Assembly (NCBI GenBank): GCA_947462765.1 | Contig: CANHQK010000012.1 | Location: 1 to 48,764 of the forward strand | Length of the DNA: 48,764 nt | Direction of reading: 5' to 3' | From: Bdellovibrionales bacterium | Lineage (GTDB): Bacteria > Bdellovibrionota > UBA1018 > CAIMNF01 | In this document: positions 16,793 to 26,674 of the stretch, one piece after another | How the letters are laid out: the number at the start of each line of letters is the position of its first letter | Position numbering within the stretch: position 1 is the first letter of the stretch | Notes under the pieces: generated by a model | What the model saw: only the letters and a program-made list of their open reading frames with translations | What the model was told of the DNA's origin: nothing | The model's database searches: none | Made by a program: the position numbers and the translations under genes

Positions 16793-17285
16793 GCCATTGC
16801 CGGCAACCCGGCCACAGGCGCCCTCCCGCTCGGTACTGCCGTTTTCCATATCGGATCTTGCGCCGCTTTCAGATTTCATGCGTGAGCGCGGAATCGTTGA
16901 ATTCGAGTGGTCCGACGGGAAAAACAGGATTGTACTGAAGACCGGTCTGGTGGCCCAGCCCGCTCTGCAGCCCGTTCATCAAGCGATGGTCCAGACCCCG
17001 CAGGCTCAGGCCAATGTTGTCGCGGAAGAGCGTGATCCTCCAACCTATAAAAAAGTACTTTCTCCCTTTGTCGGGACTTTCTATCGGGCTCCTTCACCCA
17101 CCTCCGCGCCTTATGTGGAGGTCGGTAAGCGGGTTTCTCCGGGGGATTCCCTCTGCATCGTCGAGGCGATGAAGCTCATGAATGAGATCGAGGCTGATTT
17201 TGCGGGGCGCGTGGTGCAGGTCCTGGTCGAGAACGGGCAGCCGGTCGAGTTCGGTGAACCGCTTTTCGTGATCGATACCGCGTGA
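16770..17285 (+). CDS. accB: Biotin carboxyl carrier protein of acetyl-CoA carboxylase
   Basis: Carries the biotin that shuttles carboxyl groups from AccC to the carboxyltransferase in the first step of fatty-acid synthesis. The 171 residues include an N-terminal recognition region, a Gln/Ala/Pro linker (about 62-92) and a C-terminal biotinyl domain with EAMKLMNEI. The biotinylated lysine is K135. The protruding thumb characteristic of AccB is represented by [16 protein letters not shown]. The start overlaps the end of efp by 23 nt, so translation is probably coupled. It is followed 13 nt later by accC. Confidence 0.96.
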   Translation: MSKKRTSKPLPATRPQAPSRSVLPFSISDLAPLSDFMRERGIVEFEWSDGKNRIVLKTGLVAQPALQPVHQAMVQTPQAQANVVAEERDPPTYKKVLSPFVGTFYRAPSPTSAPYVEVGKRVSPGDSLCIVEAMKLMNEIEADFAGRVVQVLVENGQPVEFGEPLFVIDTA

Positions 17286-17298
17286 GTCGGGTGCAACT

Positions 17299-18663
17299 GT
17301 GAGTGCGAAGAAGCCGCCTTTCAAAAAAATCCTGATCGCAAATCGGGGCGAAATCGCCCTCCGGATCATCCGTGCTTGCCGAGAGTTGGATATCAAAACG
17401 GTCGCGGTTTACTCCAGTGCTGACGAGAGCTCCCTTCATGTGAAACTAGCGGACGAAGCGATCTGCATCGGTCCGCCCGCACCGAAGCTCTCCTACCTGA
17501 ACATGATGAGCATTCTGTCCGCGGCCGAGGTCACGGGTGTGGAGGCGATTCATCCGGGCTACGGGTTCCTGTCGGAAAACGCGGAGTTCGCCAGGTTGGT
17601 GCGGGAATGCAAGCTCACCTTCATCGGGCCGACTCCCGAGAACATCGAGGCCATGGGTGAGAAAACACGGGCGCGGGCCCGTGCCAGGCAGGCAGGTGTT
17701 CCGATGCTTCCCGGGACCCTCACTGCGGTCGCAGGTGTGGATGAGGCGATCGAAGCGGCTCGCGAAATCGGCTATCCGGTGATCCTGAAGGCGGCTGCCG
17801 GAGGGGGCGGACGCGGAATCTTCATCATTCGTAGTGAAAAAGACCTCTCGGACTCCTTCCAGCGTTGCAGTGAGGAAGCGAGGGCGGCTTTCGGAGATGG
17901 ATCTCTCTATGTCGAAAAATTCTGCGAGCGTCCCAGGCATGTTGAAATTCAAGTGGCCTGCGACCGCCACGGCAACCGGGTGTTTCTCGGGGAGCGGGAT
18001 TGTTCGATCCAGCGGCGACACCAGAAGTTGATCGAGGAGGCACCGAGCCCGATCCTCACCTCCGCCATTCGCGAGCGGATGGGACAGGCCGCGCTCGCGC
18101 TCTGTGAGCACGTCGGGTACGAGTCCGTGGGGACCGTGGAGTTTCTGGTCGATGAGGACCGTCAGTTTTATTTCATGGAGATGAATACCCGGATCCAGGT
18201 CGAGCATCCGGTGACCGAGATGGTGACCGGGATCGACCTCATCCAGGAGCAGATCCGCATTGCGGCAGGGGAGCCTCTCGGATTCAAGCAAGAGGACATC
18301 CGCCTGCGTGGGCATGCGTTCGAGGTGCGGGTGAATGCCGAGGACCCCGAGACGTTTCATCCTTGCCCCGGGAAGATCACCGCCCTCCATGTCCCTGGAG
18401 GTTTCGGGGTGCGCGTCGATTCTTTCATTTACGATGAGTACAAGGTGGTGCCGTTCTATGATTCGCTTCTCGCGAAATTGATCGTGCATGGCCGGACCCG
18501 GGAAGAGGCGATCGCAAAGATGCGTCAGGCCTTGGACGAATTTGTCGTCAAGGGCGTCAAAACGACACTCCCCGTCCACCGTCAGATTTTTGCAAGTCAG
18601 GAATTTGTCGAGTCGAAATATACAACACGCTTTATTGAAGAATTCCTCCAAAAAAAGACCTGA
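17299..18663 (+). CDS. accC: Biotin carboxylase, acetyl-CoA carboxylase subunit
   Basis: ATP-grasp enzyme that carboxylates the biotin of AccB using bicarbonate and ATP. It is 454 residues long, as usual. Visible are ILIANRGEIALRIIRA at the N-terminus, the glycine-rich ATP lid KAAAGGGGRGI (about 156-166) and the catalytic/biotin region MEMNTRIQVEHPVTE (about 293-307). The start is GTG, and no ATG nearby fits the family N-terminus. It pairs with accB. The carboxyltransferase genes accA/accD are not in the window. Confidence 0.97.
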   Translation: MSAKKPPFKKILIANRGEIALRIIRACRELDIKTVAVYSSADESSLHVKLADEAICIGPPAPKLSYLNMMSILSAAEVTGVEAIHPGYGFLSENAEFARLVRECKLTFIGPTPENIEAMGEKTRARARARQAGVPMLPGTLTAVAGVDEAIEAAREIGYPVILKAAAGGGGRGIFIIRSEKDLSDSFQRCSEEARAAFGDGSLYVEKFCERPRHVEIQVACDRHGNRVFLGERDCSIQRRHQKLIEEAPSPILTSAIRERMGQAALALCEHVGYESVGTVEFLVDEDRQFYFMEMNTRIQVEHPVTEMVTGIDLIQEQIRIAAGEPLGFKQEDIRLRGHAFEVRVNAEDPETFHPCPGKITALHVPGGFGVRVDSFIYDEYKVVPFYDSLLAKLIVHGRTREEAIAKMRQALDEFVVKGVKTTLPVHRQIFASQEFVESKYTTRFIEEFLQKKT

Positions 18664-18700
18664 AAGCCTTATTCTGAATCCGAGAGGGTTCAGGTCAAAA

Positions 18701-19444
18701 GTGTCTGGAAATACTGACGAAAGCGCATCTCCGTTGAAATCCCTGGCGCCCGAGAGACCCTCGCTCGAGGATGATCTCGCGAGTGCGAAGATTCTTTTCT
18801 CGGAAGGATTGCTCGAGGAAGCCAAGCGTCTTCTTTATCGCATGCTGATGCTGAGTCCTCATTATCGTAAGGGACGGGAACTTCTCGAGCAGATCCGGAA
18901 GTATGAGATCGAGCATTTGTATGATTCGTCTCCGAGAGCGCAGGCCAAGACGGTGCTTGAGGATCCGGACGAAGTGATCAGGAGGCTCGAGAGTGATCTT
19001 GGCATCGATGAGTCCGCAGGTGTTCTCGATGCCGGGGATCGGTTGTGGATTTATCCTCCCGATCTCGATGCCCGTTCCTCTCTCGATCTCGGAATCGCTT
19101 TTTTTGAAATGGGCTGTTATCGCGATGCTGAACGGGAATTGAGGCACACGATCAAGCAGGTGCTCAAAGAGACGAGTGACCTCGGTGAGTTCGGACTTTC
19201 GGCGACCGCACTGCTTGCGGAATCCCTGATCCTCCTCGGAGAGGCATTTGATGCGAAGATCGTCCTTGAACCGGTGCTCTCCGACCCGGAGCTCCTCCAC
19301 GAGGATAAGACCTGCCTGTTCTACTTGATGGGTCGGGTTGAGGAAAGCCTCGGTCATCCGGCTTCAGCGAAGGGCTGGTACGAGAGGGTGGTGCAGGCGG
19401 AGGCAACATTCAGGGATGCGGAGTTCAGGCTGAGATTCCTTTGA
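18701..19444 (+). CDS. TPR-like cytoplasmic protein between accC and tamB
   Basis: The GTG at 18701 is preferred. Earlier in-frame starts lie inside accC and give a basic segment that reads as out-of-frame translation. AGG about 8 nt upstream can serve as SD. The 247 residues are acidic and helical. TPR-like pairs are visible at about 18-50 (FSEGLLEEAKRLLYRMLMLSP), 110-140 (FEMGCYRDAERELRHTI) and 150-220 (LLGEAFDAKIVLEPVL, YLMGRVEESLG). It has no signal peptide. It shares the GLLEEA phrase with the pilQ-linked TPR gene at 15589, perhaps from the common TPR consensus. It overlaps tamB by TTGA. Function unknown. Confidence 0.72.
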   Translation: MSGNTDESASPLKSLAPERPSLEDDLASAKILFSEGLLEEAKRLLYRMLMLSPHYRKGRELLEQIRKYEIEHLYDSSPRAQAKTVLEDPDEVIRRLESDLGIDESAGVLDAGDRLWIYPPDLDARSSLDLGIAFFEMGCYRDAERELRHTIKQVLKETSDLGEFGLSATALLAESLILLGEAFDAKIVLEPVLSDPELLHEDKTCLFYLMGRVEESLGHPASAKGWYERVVQAEATFRDAEFRLRFL

Positions 19445-22400
19445 GCACAGCCCGTAAACTCCGTACCGCGTTTTTGACTTTTGCTCTGATTGTCGGGACA
19501 GCGACGACCGGTGGGATTCTCTATCTCCAGAGCCAGTCTTTCGGTGATTTTGTGAAGCGACTCATTTCGGAGCGTTCACCGAGAAAACTCGGGATCATCG
19601 GTGATTTTTCGCATCTGAAGCTCTACCTGTTTCCTCCGGGTGTTGGTGTGGTGAATCCACGAATCCGGATCGAGAAAGAGAACGTCTCGAGACTGCCCAT
19701 TGACGGCGAGATTGAAGCGGGTGAACTGAGAGTGGGTTTCGCGCCCATCCAGATGCTCTCCGGAACCCTGCACGTGTCCGAGGTGCAGGTCCGCTCCGGG
19801 AAGGTCAAAGCCTTGATCCACTCGGAGGCTTGGAAGGGAAAGAGCCGCAAGGGGACGGGTGGAAAGCTCGAGTGGCAGGATCTGTTCCAGTTACAGATCG
19901 ACGGATTTCGATTTGTCGACACGAAACTGGATGTGCGTTTCCAGATGCCTGATCGTGAGGAGTCGGTGCTTGGTGCGGAATTGGTTGTGACCGACCTCGC
20001 TCTGGGCCGAGGTAAGGTCGGGGGCAAAGAGGGGATCGTCTCTCGTGCAGAAGTCAACTCCATCCGCATCCATCCTCCCGCCGCTTGGAAGCCCTTGCCT
20101 GTGCGAGAAGCGGCTAGCCTCAAGTGGAGTCTCGGTTTGAATGACACCGGACTCGACCTCGACCCGTTTTCAGCCGAGCTGCCGGGTGTTCGAGTCGAGT
20201 TGAAGGGCAGGGTAGATGGAAATCTGCTCGATGCTTCCGCGACACCCCGGGTCCGGGCGAGCGTCAATGCGGAAGCCGACCTTTCAACATTCTTCCTCAC
20301 GAATCTTGGAGCAAAGGATTGGAACGGCGAACTCAGGATCTCTTCCACGATTCAGGCGCAATTGGCTGATTTCATGAAAACCCTCAAAGCCCGTTTCGAA
20401 CTGGAGGGGCGCGGAATCCAGTGGCGCCGGATGAGGGCCGACCAGGTTTCGGCCGGTGGCACGCTTGATTTAGCGGGGCATCGTATCGAACTCGACTCTT
20501 TCGAGGCCCGGGATGCGACAAGCCCTGGTGGAGGGGGAAGGCTCCGGATCGGTGGGGCGCGGATTCCGCTGTCATTCGGAGAATCCTTCGATCTCGGCAT
20601 GCAGATCGAGAATGGAGATCTGCATTGGTTGGGGGGAATGGTTCCGGCTGCATTGGCACCATTGGAAGGGGCGGTCACGGGAAAAATCGACGCGCGCTTC
20701 CAGCCCGAGCGGAAGAGCTGGAAGTTGAAAACAAAGGTGGGGCTCACCGTAGCCGGGTTCCAGCTGACGAACCGGGTGCTCGATAGTCCGAGGCCTGTGG
20801 TCAAGATCCTGAATCCGAAAAAGGCGTTACGTCTTGACGGAGGACTGGAGATCACTCCCGAGGGTGTCGACTTCCGGGATCTCGGACTGGCGATCGAGAA
20901 AACCCGGTTCAAGATCACCGGCGGGGTTCATGGCGACACCGGATTCGATTTCAGGGCCAAGGGCCCGGTGGACATGAGGGAGATCCACGAAATCGCAGGA
21001 AGCCGGATTCTCGGTGAAGGCGAGCTCGAAGCCCACATCCACGGGAAAGCCGACGGTGTCATCCTGGACTTCGATACACGCCTGACCGATGCCGAATACC
21101 TCGACCTCAAACTCGGTAAACTGAAAGGGCGTGTCACCTACGACGACGGACTCTCCGAGCTCCGGTTCACCGGGATCCATGCCAGTCACAAGAACACCTA
21201 TTATTCCCTACCGCAAGGATCGATCGACCTTTCGGGTACGGATGATCTATATCTGCCGATTGAAATCCATTCCGGCCGCATCGAAGATCTTGCCGAGGTG
21301 CTCGGTAGTCTGGTTTCAAAAATCAGCTGGTTTCCGCATTCACTTCGGGGTGAGGTCCATGGAAACCTGGAGATCGGCGGCAAGATCCAGCTTCCGGAAA
21401 TGCTCATCGCAGCCCGGATTGAAGGGTCCGACTGGTCCTGGATGGGCGAGAAGGCGAGACGGGTCAGAATGGCGCTCGGGTATGATCGGGGCATCTATTA
21501 CGCACGTGAGGCGGACATCGTCAAATCATCGGGGAGTATCCGCGGGGGGATTGAGTTCAAGACAGCGACCGAGGAAATGACCTGGAACTTCAGGACAGAA
21601 GGCCTTAGTTTCTCGGACATTGATTTTCTCGAGAGGCTCGAGATCCCTGCCAGATCCAGGGTGGAAGTTTCCAGTTCGGGAACCGGTAAGATGGGGCGAT
21701 TGAAATCAAAAACCGAAGGCCGGTTTTTCGAAACCCGGATCAAAGGGGAACGCTTCGACTCCTCCAGCTTTACTCTCGAAACGGGAGAGAACACACTCCG
21801 GGCGACTGCCGGGATCTTCGGTGATCAATTGGCCGCGCAGGTGAGGTACTCACTTTTGCCTCGGCAACCGTGTTCGATTCGGCTCGATGTGAATGAGTTC
21901 GATTTCTCTCCCCTATTGCTCATCCTGAATCCGAAGCTGCTCGATGATTTCGGGTTGGTCGGGGTGATGAGCGGACGGCTTTCGCTCGAGTTTTTGAGTA
22001 CCCAGGCGGAGCTCGCTCGGGGGCAGTGGTCGGTGGATCGTTATGAGTTGGCTAAAACCGGTGTCTCCATGCGTTTGTTGCGCCCGTTCAGCGTACCGAT
22101 CCAACTCGGCTATTTTCAGATTCCGCCCTCCGTATTCAAGTTCAACGACTCGGAGTTAACGGTTGAGGGAGAAGGGCGTAAAGGGGATGTCGACATCAGG
22201 ATCGAGGGGAAGGCAGATTTGGCGCTGACCGAGTTCCTGAGTCCGATGATCCTTTCTGCCAAAGGGGGGGTGGCTCCGGACATCCGGATTCACGGTCCTC
22301 TCAAGAATCTGAAGCTCGACGGTGAGCTCGGGATCACTTCGGGAGGGCTTACGCTCCGGGGCTTGCAAACTCCTGTGGAGGAAATCGACGGAACCATACG

Positions 22401-23541
22401 CCTCCAGCAGGGCAATATCATTGTCGAGAATCTGGAGGGATTCCTCGGAGAGGAGAGCGTGTCGCTCGGCGGACGGATCATCACTTACACCGACCGGTTT
22501 CCCGAGTTCGACCTGAGGGCCCAACTCGATAACAACAAGATCAAGATGGAGCCTTTCGATCTCATTCAGGCAAAAGGCTCCATCTTGTTGAAGGGCAAGG
22601 AGCCTCCGTATCTCATCACCGGAGCCTTGGAGGTGGTCCAGGCGCTTTGGACAAGGAGCTTTTCGAAGCAAGGTGGAGCAGTGGGGAACCGGGGTGACCG
22701 ATTCATGCCGAAAGACCTAGAAAAGCGGACTTCCGGGGGCTGGTGGGTCATGGATCTCGGGGTGAATGCTCCCCAGGGATTTTATGTCCGGAATGAGATC
22801 CTCGATGCGGAATTCAAAGGGCGTGCAAGGTTGATCGGCGAACCCGAGAGTCCGAAGTTGCTGGGTGAAGGGCAATTGGTCCAGGGGAAGGTCTTATTCA
22901 AAGATCGTCCCTTTGTGTTCGAGAGCGCCAAGGTGATTTTTGATGACCCTTATTCGATCAACCCGCGCTTCACCGCGACAGCTGTGAGTGAGGTGAACCA
23001 GTACAAGATCCGTGTCTTGGCATCAGGACGATCGACGCAGTGGAAGCTGGAATTCAGCAGTACGCCTTTCCTCCCGGAAAACGAGATTTTTTCGGTGCTC
23101 TCTTCCGGGAGCGCTTCGGGCGATGCGGGGCGCTTCCAGTTCCGTGATCGGAGTCTGGTCAATCAGGGCGAGGCGGCTTCCCTGATCTTGCATTCCATGG
23201 ACTTCAGTAAGGATGTCCAGAAGAAGACGGGGTTCCAGTTCGACGTCCAGGAGGCGATCGACAACCAGGCAGCTGCGAGTATTTTCCGGCCCCAGAACCT
23301 TTCAGAGAATATTGCCGCGCCCAAGTTGGTTCTGAAGCGGAGTCTGGGAAGAAATCTCAGTTTCTCTTTCGGGAGTACGGTCGGGATCGGGTCGAGGAGT
23401 CTTCGCGAGGTGAACGCCGAGTACAAGGTTTCCACTGGCGTATCCATGATGGGGGTCTGGAACAACATCGAGGAAGCCAACTCCCGTGAAACCCGGACTT
23501 CATTCGGGCTCGATCTCAAGTTCAACAGGAGGTTCAAGTGA
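19441..23541 (+). CDS. tamB: TamB-family envelope protein (AsmA/DUF490)
   Basis: Very long inner-membrane-anchored periplasmic protein thought to bridge inner and outer membranes and carry phospholipids or assist outer-membrane protein insertion. The 1366 residues begin with an anchor helix at about 9-29. The rest is beta-rich, with many repeated short amphipathic strands (LSGTLHVSEVQVRSGKV, GRIEDLAEVLGSL, and so on). The C-terminal TamB/DUF490 domain covers about 1000-1366 and ends in a strand with GLDLKFNRRFK. Start is TTG at 19441, overlapping the preceding stop. It is followed by an Omp85 gene with GTGA overlap, the standard tamB-omp85 pairing. Confidence 0.9.
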   Translation: MSTARKLRTAFLTFALIVGTATTGGILYLQSQSFGDFVKRLISERSPRKLGIIGDFSHLKLYLFPPGVGVVNPRIRIEKENVSRLPIDGEIEAGELRVGFAPIQMLSGTLHVSEVQVRSGKVKALIHSEAWKGKSRKGTGGKLEWQDLFQLQIDGFRFVDTKLDVRFQMPDREESVLGAELVVTDLALGRGKVGGKEGIVSRAEVNSIRIHPPAAWKPLPVREAASLKWSLGLNDTGLDLDPFSAELPGVRVELKGRVDGNLLDASATPRVRASVNAEADLSTFFLTNLGAKDWNGELRISSTIQAQLADFMKTLKARFELEGRGIQWRRMRADQVSAGGTLDLAGHRIELDSFEARDATSPGGGGRLRIGGARIPLSFGESFDLGMQIENGDLHWLGGMVPAALAPLEGAVTGKIDARFQPERKSWKLKTKVGLTVAGFQLTNRVLDSPRPVVKILNPKKALRLDGGLEITPEGVDFRDLGLAIEKTRFKITGGVHGDTGFDFRAKGPVDMREIHEIAGSRILGEGELEAHIHGKADGVILDFDTRLTDAEYLDLKLGKLKGRVTYDDGLSELRFTGIHASHKNTYYSLPQGSIDLSGTDDLYLPIEIHSGRIEDLAEVLGSLVSKISWFPHSLRGEVHGNLEIGGKIQLPEMLIAARIEGSDWSWMGEKARRVRMALGYDRGIYYAREADIVKSSGSIRGGIEFKTATEEMTWNFRTEGLSFSDIDFLERLEIPARSRVEVSSSGTGKMGRLKSKTEGRFFETRIKGERFDSSSFTLETGENTLRATAGIFGDQLAAQVRYSLLPRQPCSIRLDVNEFDFSPLLLILNPKLLDDFGLVGVMSGRLSLEFLSTQAELARGQWSVDRYELAKTGVSMRLLRPFSVPIQLGYFQIPPSVFKFNDSELTVEGEGRKGDVDIRIEGKADLALTEFLSPMILSAKGGVAPDIRIHGPLKNLKLDGELGITSGGLTLRGLQTPVEEIDGTIRLQQGNIIVENLEGFLGEESVSLGGRIITYTDRFPEFDLRAQLDNNKIKMEPFDLIQAKGSILLKGKEPPYLITGALEVVQALWTRSFSKQGGAVGNRGDRFMPKDLEKRTSGGWWVMDLGVNAPQGFYVRNEILDAEFKGRARLIGEPESPKLLGEGQLVQGKVLFKDRPFVFESAKVIFDDPYSINPRFTATAVSEVNQYKIRVLASGRSTQWKLEFSSTPFLPENEIFSVLSSGSASGDAGRFQFRDRSLVNQGEAASLILHSMDFSKDVQKKTGFQFDVQEAIDNQAAASIFRPQNLSENIAAPKLVLKRSLGRNLSFSFGSTVGIGSRSLREVNAEYKVSTGVSMMGVWNNIEEANSRETRTSFGLDLKFNRRFK

Positions 23542-26108
23542 GAGGACTGTTACGGTTCCTCGCACTTCTGCCTGTGTCCTGGCTCCACGCGAGTCTGGCT
23601 CTGGCCATTCCGGTTGCCGAGATCCGTTTCGAAGGGGTGCCTTCCGAATTGCTGGACCAAGCGAGGGTCGTCGGAGCCTTCAATCCGGGCGACGAATACG
23701 AGTCCGTCCGTGCCGAGCGGAGCAGGGCGAAGCTGACCGAATACTTCATTTCTAAAGGTTATCCTGAAGCCCGGGTCGCAGCAGAAATTGTTCGGGACTC
23801 AGGTGAGGCAGAGTTGCTGTTCAAAGTCCGGCTCGGAAATCCTCTCAGGATTTCGATGATCCGTTTTGAAGCCAAGGAGGGTAGAATCCAGCCCGAGTTG
23901 CTGCAAAGACTGCAGGTCGCGGTCGACTGGAAGCCCGGAGAGCCCTTGGACCGGGACCGGATCCGCGATATGCGCAGGGCGGTCGACACCGTACTCGGGT
24001 CACTGAACTTCATCGATTCCAGGGTGGTCGACATCGTAGTCGAGCCCGCCACCGAGGGGCCAGTTGTCAGGTTCGATGTTTTTCTCGGTCAAAAGGTGGT
24101 CCTTTCGGTACAGGGTAACGAGGTTTTCTCGCGTGCTGAGTTGATGGCCATCATCGACGCGCAGAGGGCTATCGGTCTCGGGCGGGATTATGTCGGAGTC
24201 CTCATTGACCGGATCCGGAATGAGTATGTCGATCACGGTTACCGTCTGGTTCAGATCACCCCTCTCACTTTCGAGGCGAACGGGTGGGAGCCCAAGAAGC
24301 TTGTCTTGAAAATCGATGAAGGTCCACAGGCGAGGATTCGCGCCCTCGAGTTCGAGGGGAACGAGATTTTCAGTGACGAGGAGCTCGCCGGGATTTTCTA
24401 CCGGGGCGCCTCCGACCGGATCCGGGCGAGGATCTACAATGGCAGAATGGTGGATGAGTCGGCGGCAGCCTTGATCGAGGAGCTGAAAAACCGTGGTTAT
24501 CTATCGGCCAAATTGATTGCGATCAAGACTGAAGAGGCGGAGGGCGGGGCGGGCGTCCGGATCCGTTGCTTTGTGAACGAGGGGCTGCAGACCCGAGTAC
24601 AGAGTGTCGACTTCAGGGGGAATGTGGTCATTGACCAGCCGAGGTTGTTGAGTCTGCTCGGCGTCGCCGAGGGGGAGCCGCTGAGTCTGCCCAAGTTGGA
24701 GGACGGGATCGATCGCATCAAGCAGGAGTACAGAAACCTCGGGTACATGGATTTTCAGATCACCAATGAATCCGAGCAACAATTGGTCAGTTATTCTGAG
24801 AAGAACCAATTCGCTTACTTGAGCTTCGACCTGGATGAGGGGGGAAGGTATTCCCTCGGGAAGTTCGAGATCTACGGGAACGATGCCACACGCAGGAAGG
24901 TGATCGAGCGAGAGATCCTGGTGCGCCCCGGAGAGACCTTGGGAGAAGGCCAGATTCTCGCCACCGAGGACAATCTTAGGCGTCTCGGGATCTTCAGTCA
25001 GGTGAATCTGGAGTCGCGCAATCGCCCCGAAGAGCCTTTGGTTCGAGACCTCAAAGTCTCGGTACAAGAAGCGGTTCCCGGGAACAGCACAGCGGGCATC
25101 GGTTTCAGGAATGATCTCGGCATCCGAACCTTCGGTGGTGTTTCCTATTCAAACCTTTGGGGACTCAATCACACCTGGGCACTTGACGTGACGCTGAACC
25201 GGCGCCTCACGCTCTACAGGTTCATGGAGTATACCGCACAGGTGACTTACACCATGCCCTGGGCTTTTCTTGGGCCCACGACCTTCAAGCCGAGCATCAG
25301 TGCAGAAAAGCGGCAATACATCCAGTTCGACGCCGAGACCTTCGGTTTCAACATGAATCTCGATCGGATGCTCTACTCACCGCTCAGAATCTCGGGTTCA
25401 CTCGGATATTCGCTGGAGCGGGTGAGGCAGTTCAATGCCGTGGATGCCACTCAAAATCAGCAAATCACGATCGGATCGATCACTCCGACCTTGAGACTGG
25501 ATCTGCGGGACAACCCCTTCTCACCCAAGAGGGGGTTCTATGCCACGGGCTCTTTCGAGTTCGCCGACTCCTTTCTCGGCACTCAGACTGAACCCGTTCC
25601 GGTGAGCTACGGACGCTTCCGGGCACGGGCGGACTATTATCTGAACTTGATCCCCAATCTGGTTTGGTACTGGAGCGTCAGGGGCGGATGGCTCAAGAAT
25701 TATGTGAGCCCCTTCCGGGAGGATGGGTCGATCGATCCCCGCATCACGGTGCCTTTGATCAAGCAGTTCGCCCTGGGAGGGGTCAATTCAATCCGCGGAT
25801 TCGCGGAGCAGGAGATCAACGTCCAGGCGCGTGACCCCGATCGTAGGGTCCAAGGAAGCCTGACCTATGTAAATTACCGGACTCAAATGGATTTTTTCGC
25901 CAACCCGAATTTGGCTGTCGGGCCGTTTCTGGATGCGGGCAACCTTCAACTTGATGCATTCTCCCTTGGAAATTTACGGTTGGGCAGTGGAGTCGGGATG
26001 CGTTATCTGACGCCCGTCGGCCCGGTTAACTTCGATTGGGGATTCAAGCTGCACCCGGAGCCGGGAGAGTCGCCGAGCGTCTTTTATTTTTCCCTCGGTG
26101 TGATTTAG
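23538..26108 (+). CDS. bamA: Omp85-family outer-membrane insertase with six POTRA domains (BamA/TamA)
   Basis: Outer-membrane beta-barrel assembly protein of 856 residues. After a signal peptide (1-23) I count six POTRA-like units: about 26-101, 102-185, 186-264, 265-351, 352-437 and 438-511. Several show the VRFEGN-type first strand (VQGNEVFS, LEFEGNEIFSDEEL, VDFRGNVVID). The barrel spans about 513-856 and contains the loop-6 motif IRGF near residue 753 (NSIRGFAEQEIN). The last strand is FYFSLGVI, ending in Ile rather than the classical Phe/Trp. E. coli BamA has five POTRAs and TamA three, so the name is uncertain. The TamB neighbour would suggest TamA; the POTRA count favours BamA. Confidence 0.88.
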   Translation: MRGLLRFLALLPVSWLHASLALAIPVAEIRFEGVPSELLDQARVVGAFNPGDEYESVRAERSRAKLTEYFISKGYPEARVAAEIVRDSGEAELLFKVRLGNPLRISMIRFEAKEGRIQPELLQRLQVAVDWKPGEPLDRDRIRDMRRAVDTVLGSLNFIDSRVVDIVVEPATEGPVVRFDVFLGQKVVLSVQGNEVFSRAELMAIIDAQRAIGLGRDYVGVLIDRIRNEYVDHGYRLVQITPLTFEANGWEPKKLVLKIDEGPQARIRALEFEGNEIFSDEELAGIFYRGASDRIRARIYNGRMVDESAAALIEELKNRGYLSAKLIAIKTEEAEGGAGVRIRCFVNEGLQTRVQSVDFRGNVVIDQPRLLSLLGVAEGEPLSLPKLEDGIDRIKQEYRNLGYMDFQITNESEQQLVSYSEKNQFAYLSFDLDEGGRYSLGKFEIYGNDATRRKVIEREILVRPGETLGEGQILATEDNLRRLGIFSQVNLESRNRPEEPLVRDLKVSVQEAVPGNSTAGIGFRNDLGIRTFGGVSYSNLWGLNHTWALDVTLNRRLTLYRFMEYTAQVTYTMPWAFLGPTTFKPSISAEKRQYIQFDAETFGFNMNLDRMLYSPLRISGSLGYSLERVRQFNAVDATQNQQITIGSITPTLRLDLRDNPFSPKRGFYATGSFEFADSFLGTQTEPVPVSYGRFRARADYYLNLIPNLVWYWSVRGGWLKNYVSPFREDGSIDPRITVPLIKQFALGGVNSIRGFAEQEINVQARDPDRRVQGSLTYVNYRTQMDFFANPNLAVGPFLDAGNLQLDAFSLGNLRLGSGVGMRYLTPVGPVNFDWGFKLHPEPGESPSVFYFSLGVI

Positions 26109-26115
26109 TTTCGAA

Positions 26116-26144
26116 TTGACTGTGGGTCCACCCTGCGGTAATCC
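26116..26144 (+). promoter_or_regulatory. Putative promoter of rplM-rpsI
   Basis: TTGACT (26116-26121), 17-nt spacer, then TAATCC (26139-26144), a weak -10. GGTAAT two bases earlier matches better at a 15-nt spacing. Either places the transcript start within a few bases of the rplM ATG at 26154. An AAGG lies 2 nt before that ATG. Confidence 0.4.
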
Positions 26145-26153
26145 TTCAAGGCT

Positions 26154-26666
26154 ATGTTTCAACAAAAGTCTTATTTAGCTAAAAAAGCGGGCGCGCATTT
26201 CTTCGAGATCAAGGGCCCCAACGCTCCCAAATGGTACGTCGTGGACGTCAAGGACCAGGTTGCAGGCCGTATTTCTTCGATGATCGCAAAGATCATCACT
26301 GGCAAGCACAAGGCGACCTACACCCCCAGCGTAGACACCGGTGATTTCGTGGTCGTGTTGAATGCCGATAAAGTCGTTCTGACCCGGAATAAAATGGACA
26401 CCAAGATTTACCGTGATTACTCCGGCTACATCAGTGGCTTGAAGGAGAAGACCGCGCGTCAGATGTTGGCGACCAAGCCGGAAGAAATCATCCGCCGCGC
26501 AGTTTGGGGCATGACCAATAAGTCGACCCTCGCGCGTCACCAGATGAAAAAATTGAAAATCTATGCCGGATCCGAGCATCCTCATCAGGCACAGAAATTT
26601 GAAGAGCTCCCTCTCGCGGCCAAGCGTCGCTCGGCTCTGACCAAAAAAGTCGAAAAGAAGGCGTAA
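26154..26666 (+). CDS. rplM: 50S ribosomal protein L13
   Basis: Early-assembling large-subunit protein. The core [38 protein letters not shown] and [14 protein letters not shown] is unmistakable L13. At 170 residues it is longer than E. coli L13 (142), with about 12 extra residues at the N-terminus and a Lys/Arg-rich tail of about 18 at the C-terminus. It forms the universal rplM-rpsI operon, 8 nt before rpsI. Confidence 0.97.
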   Translation: MFQQKSYLAKKAGAHFFEIKGPNAPKWYVVDVKDQVAGRISSMIAKIITGKHKATYTPSVDTGDFVVVLNADKVVLTRNKMDTKIYRDYSGYISGLKEKTARQMLATKPEEIIRRAVWGMTNKSTLARHQMKKLKIYAGSEHPHQAQKFEELPLAAKRRSALTKKVEKKA

Positions 26667-26674
26667 GGTAGAAT

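Noticed and set aside
18488-18700. Upstream start for the TPR gene after accC
   Set aside because: This part lies within accC in another frame and encodes a basic segment unlike the rest. GTG at 18701 fits better.
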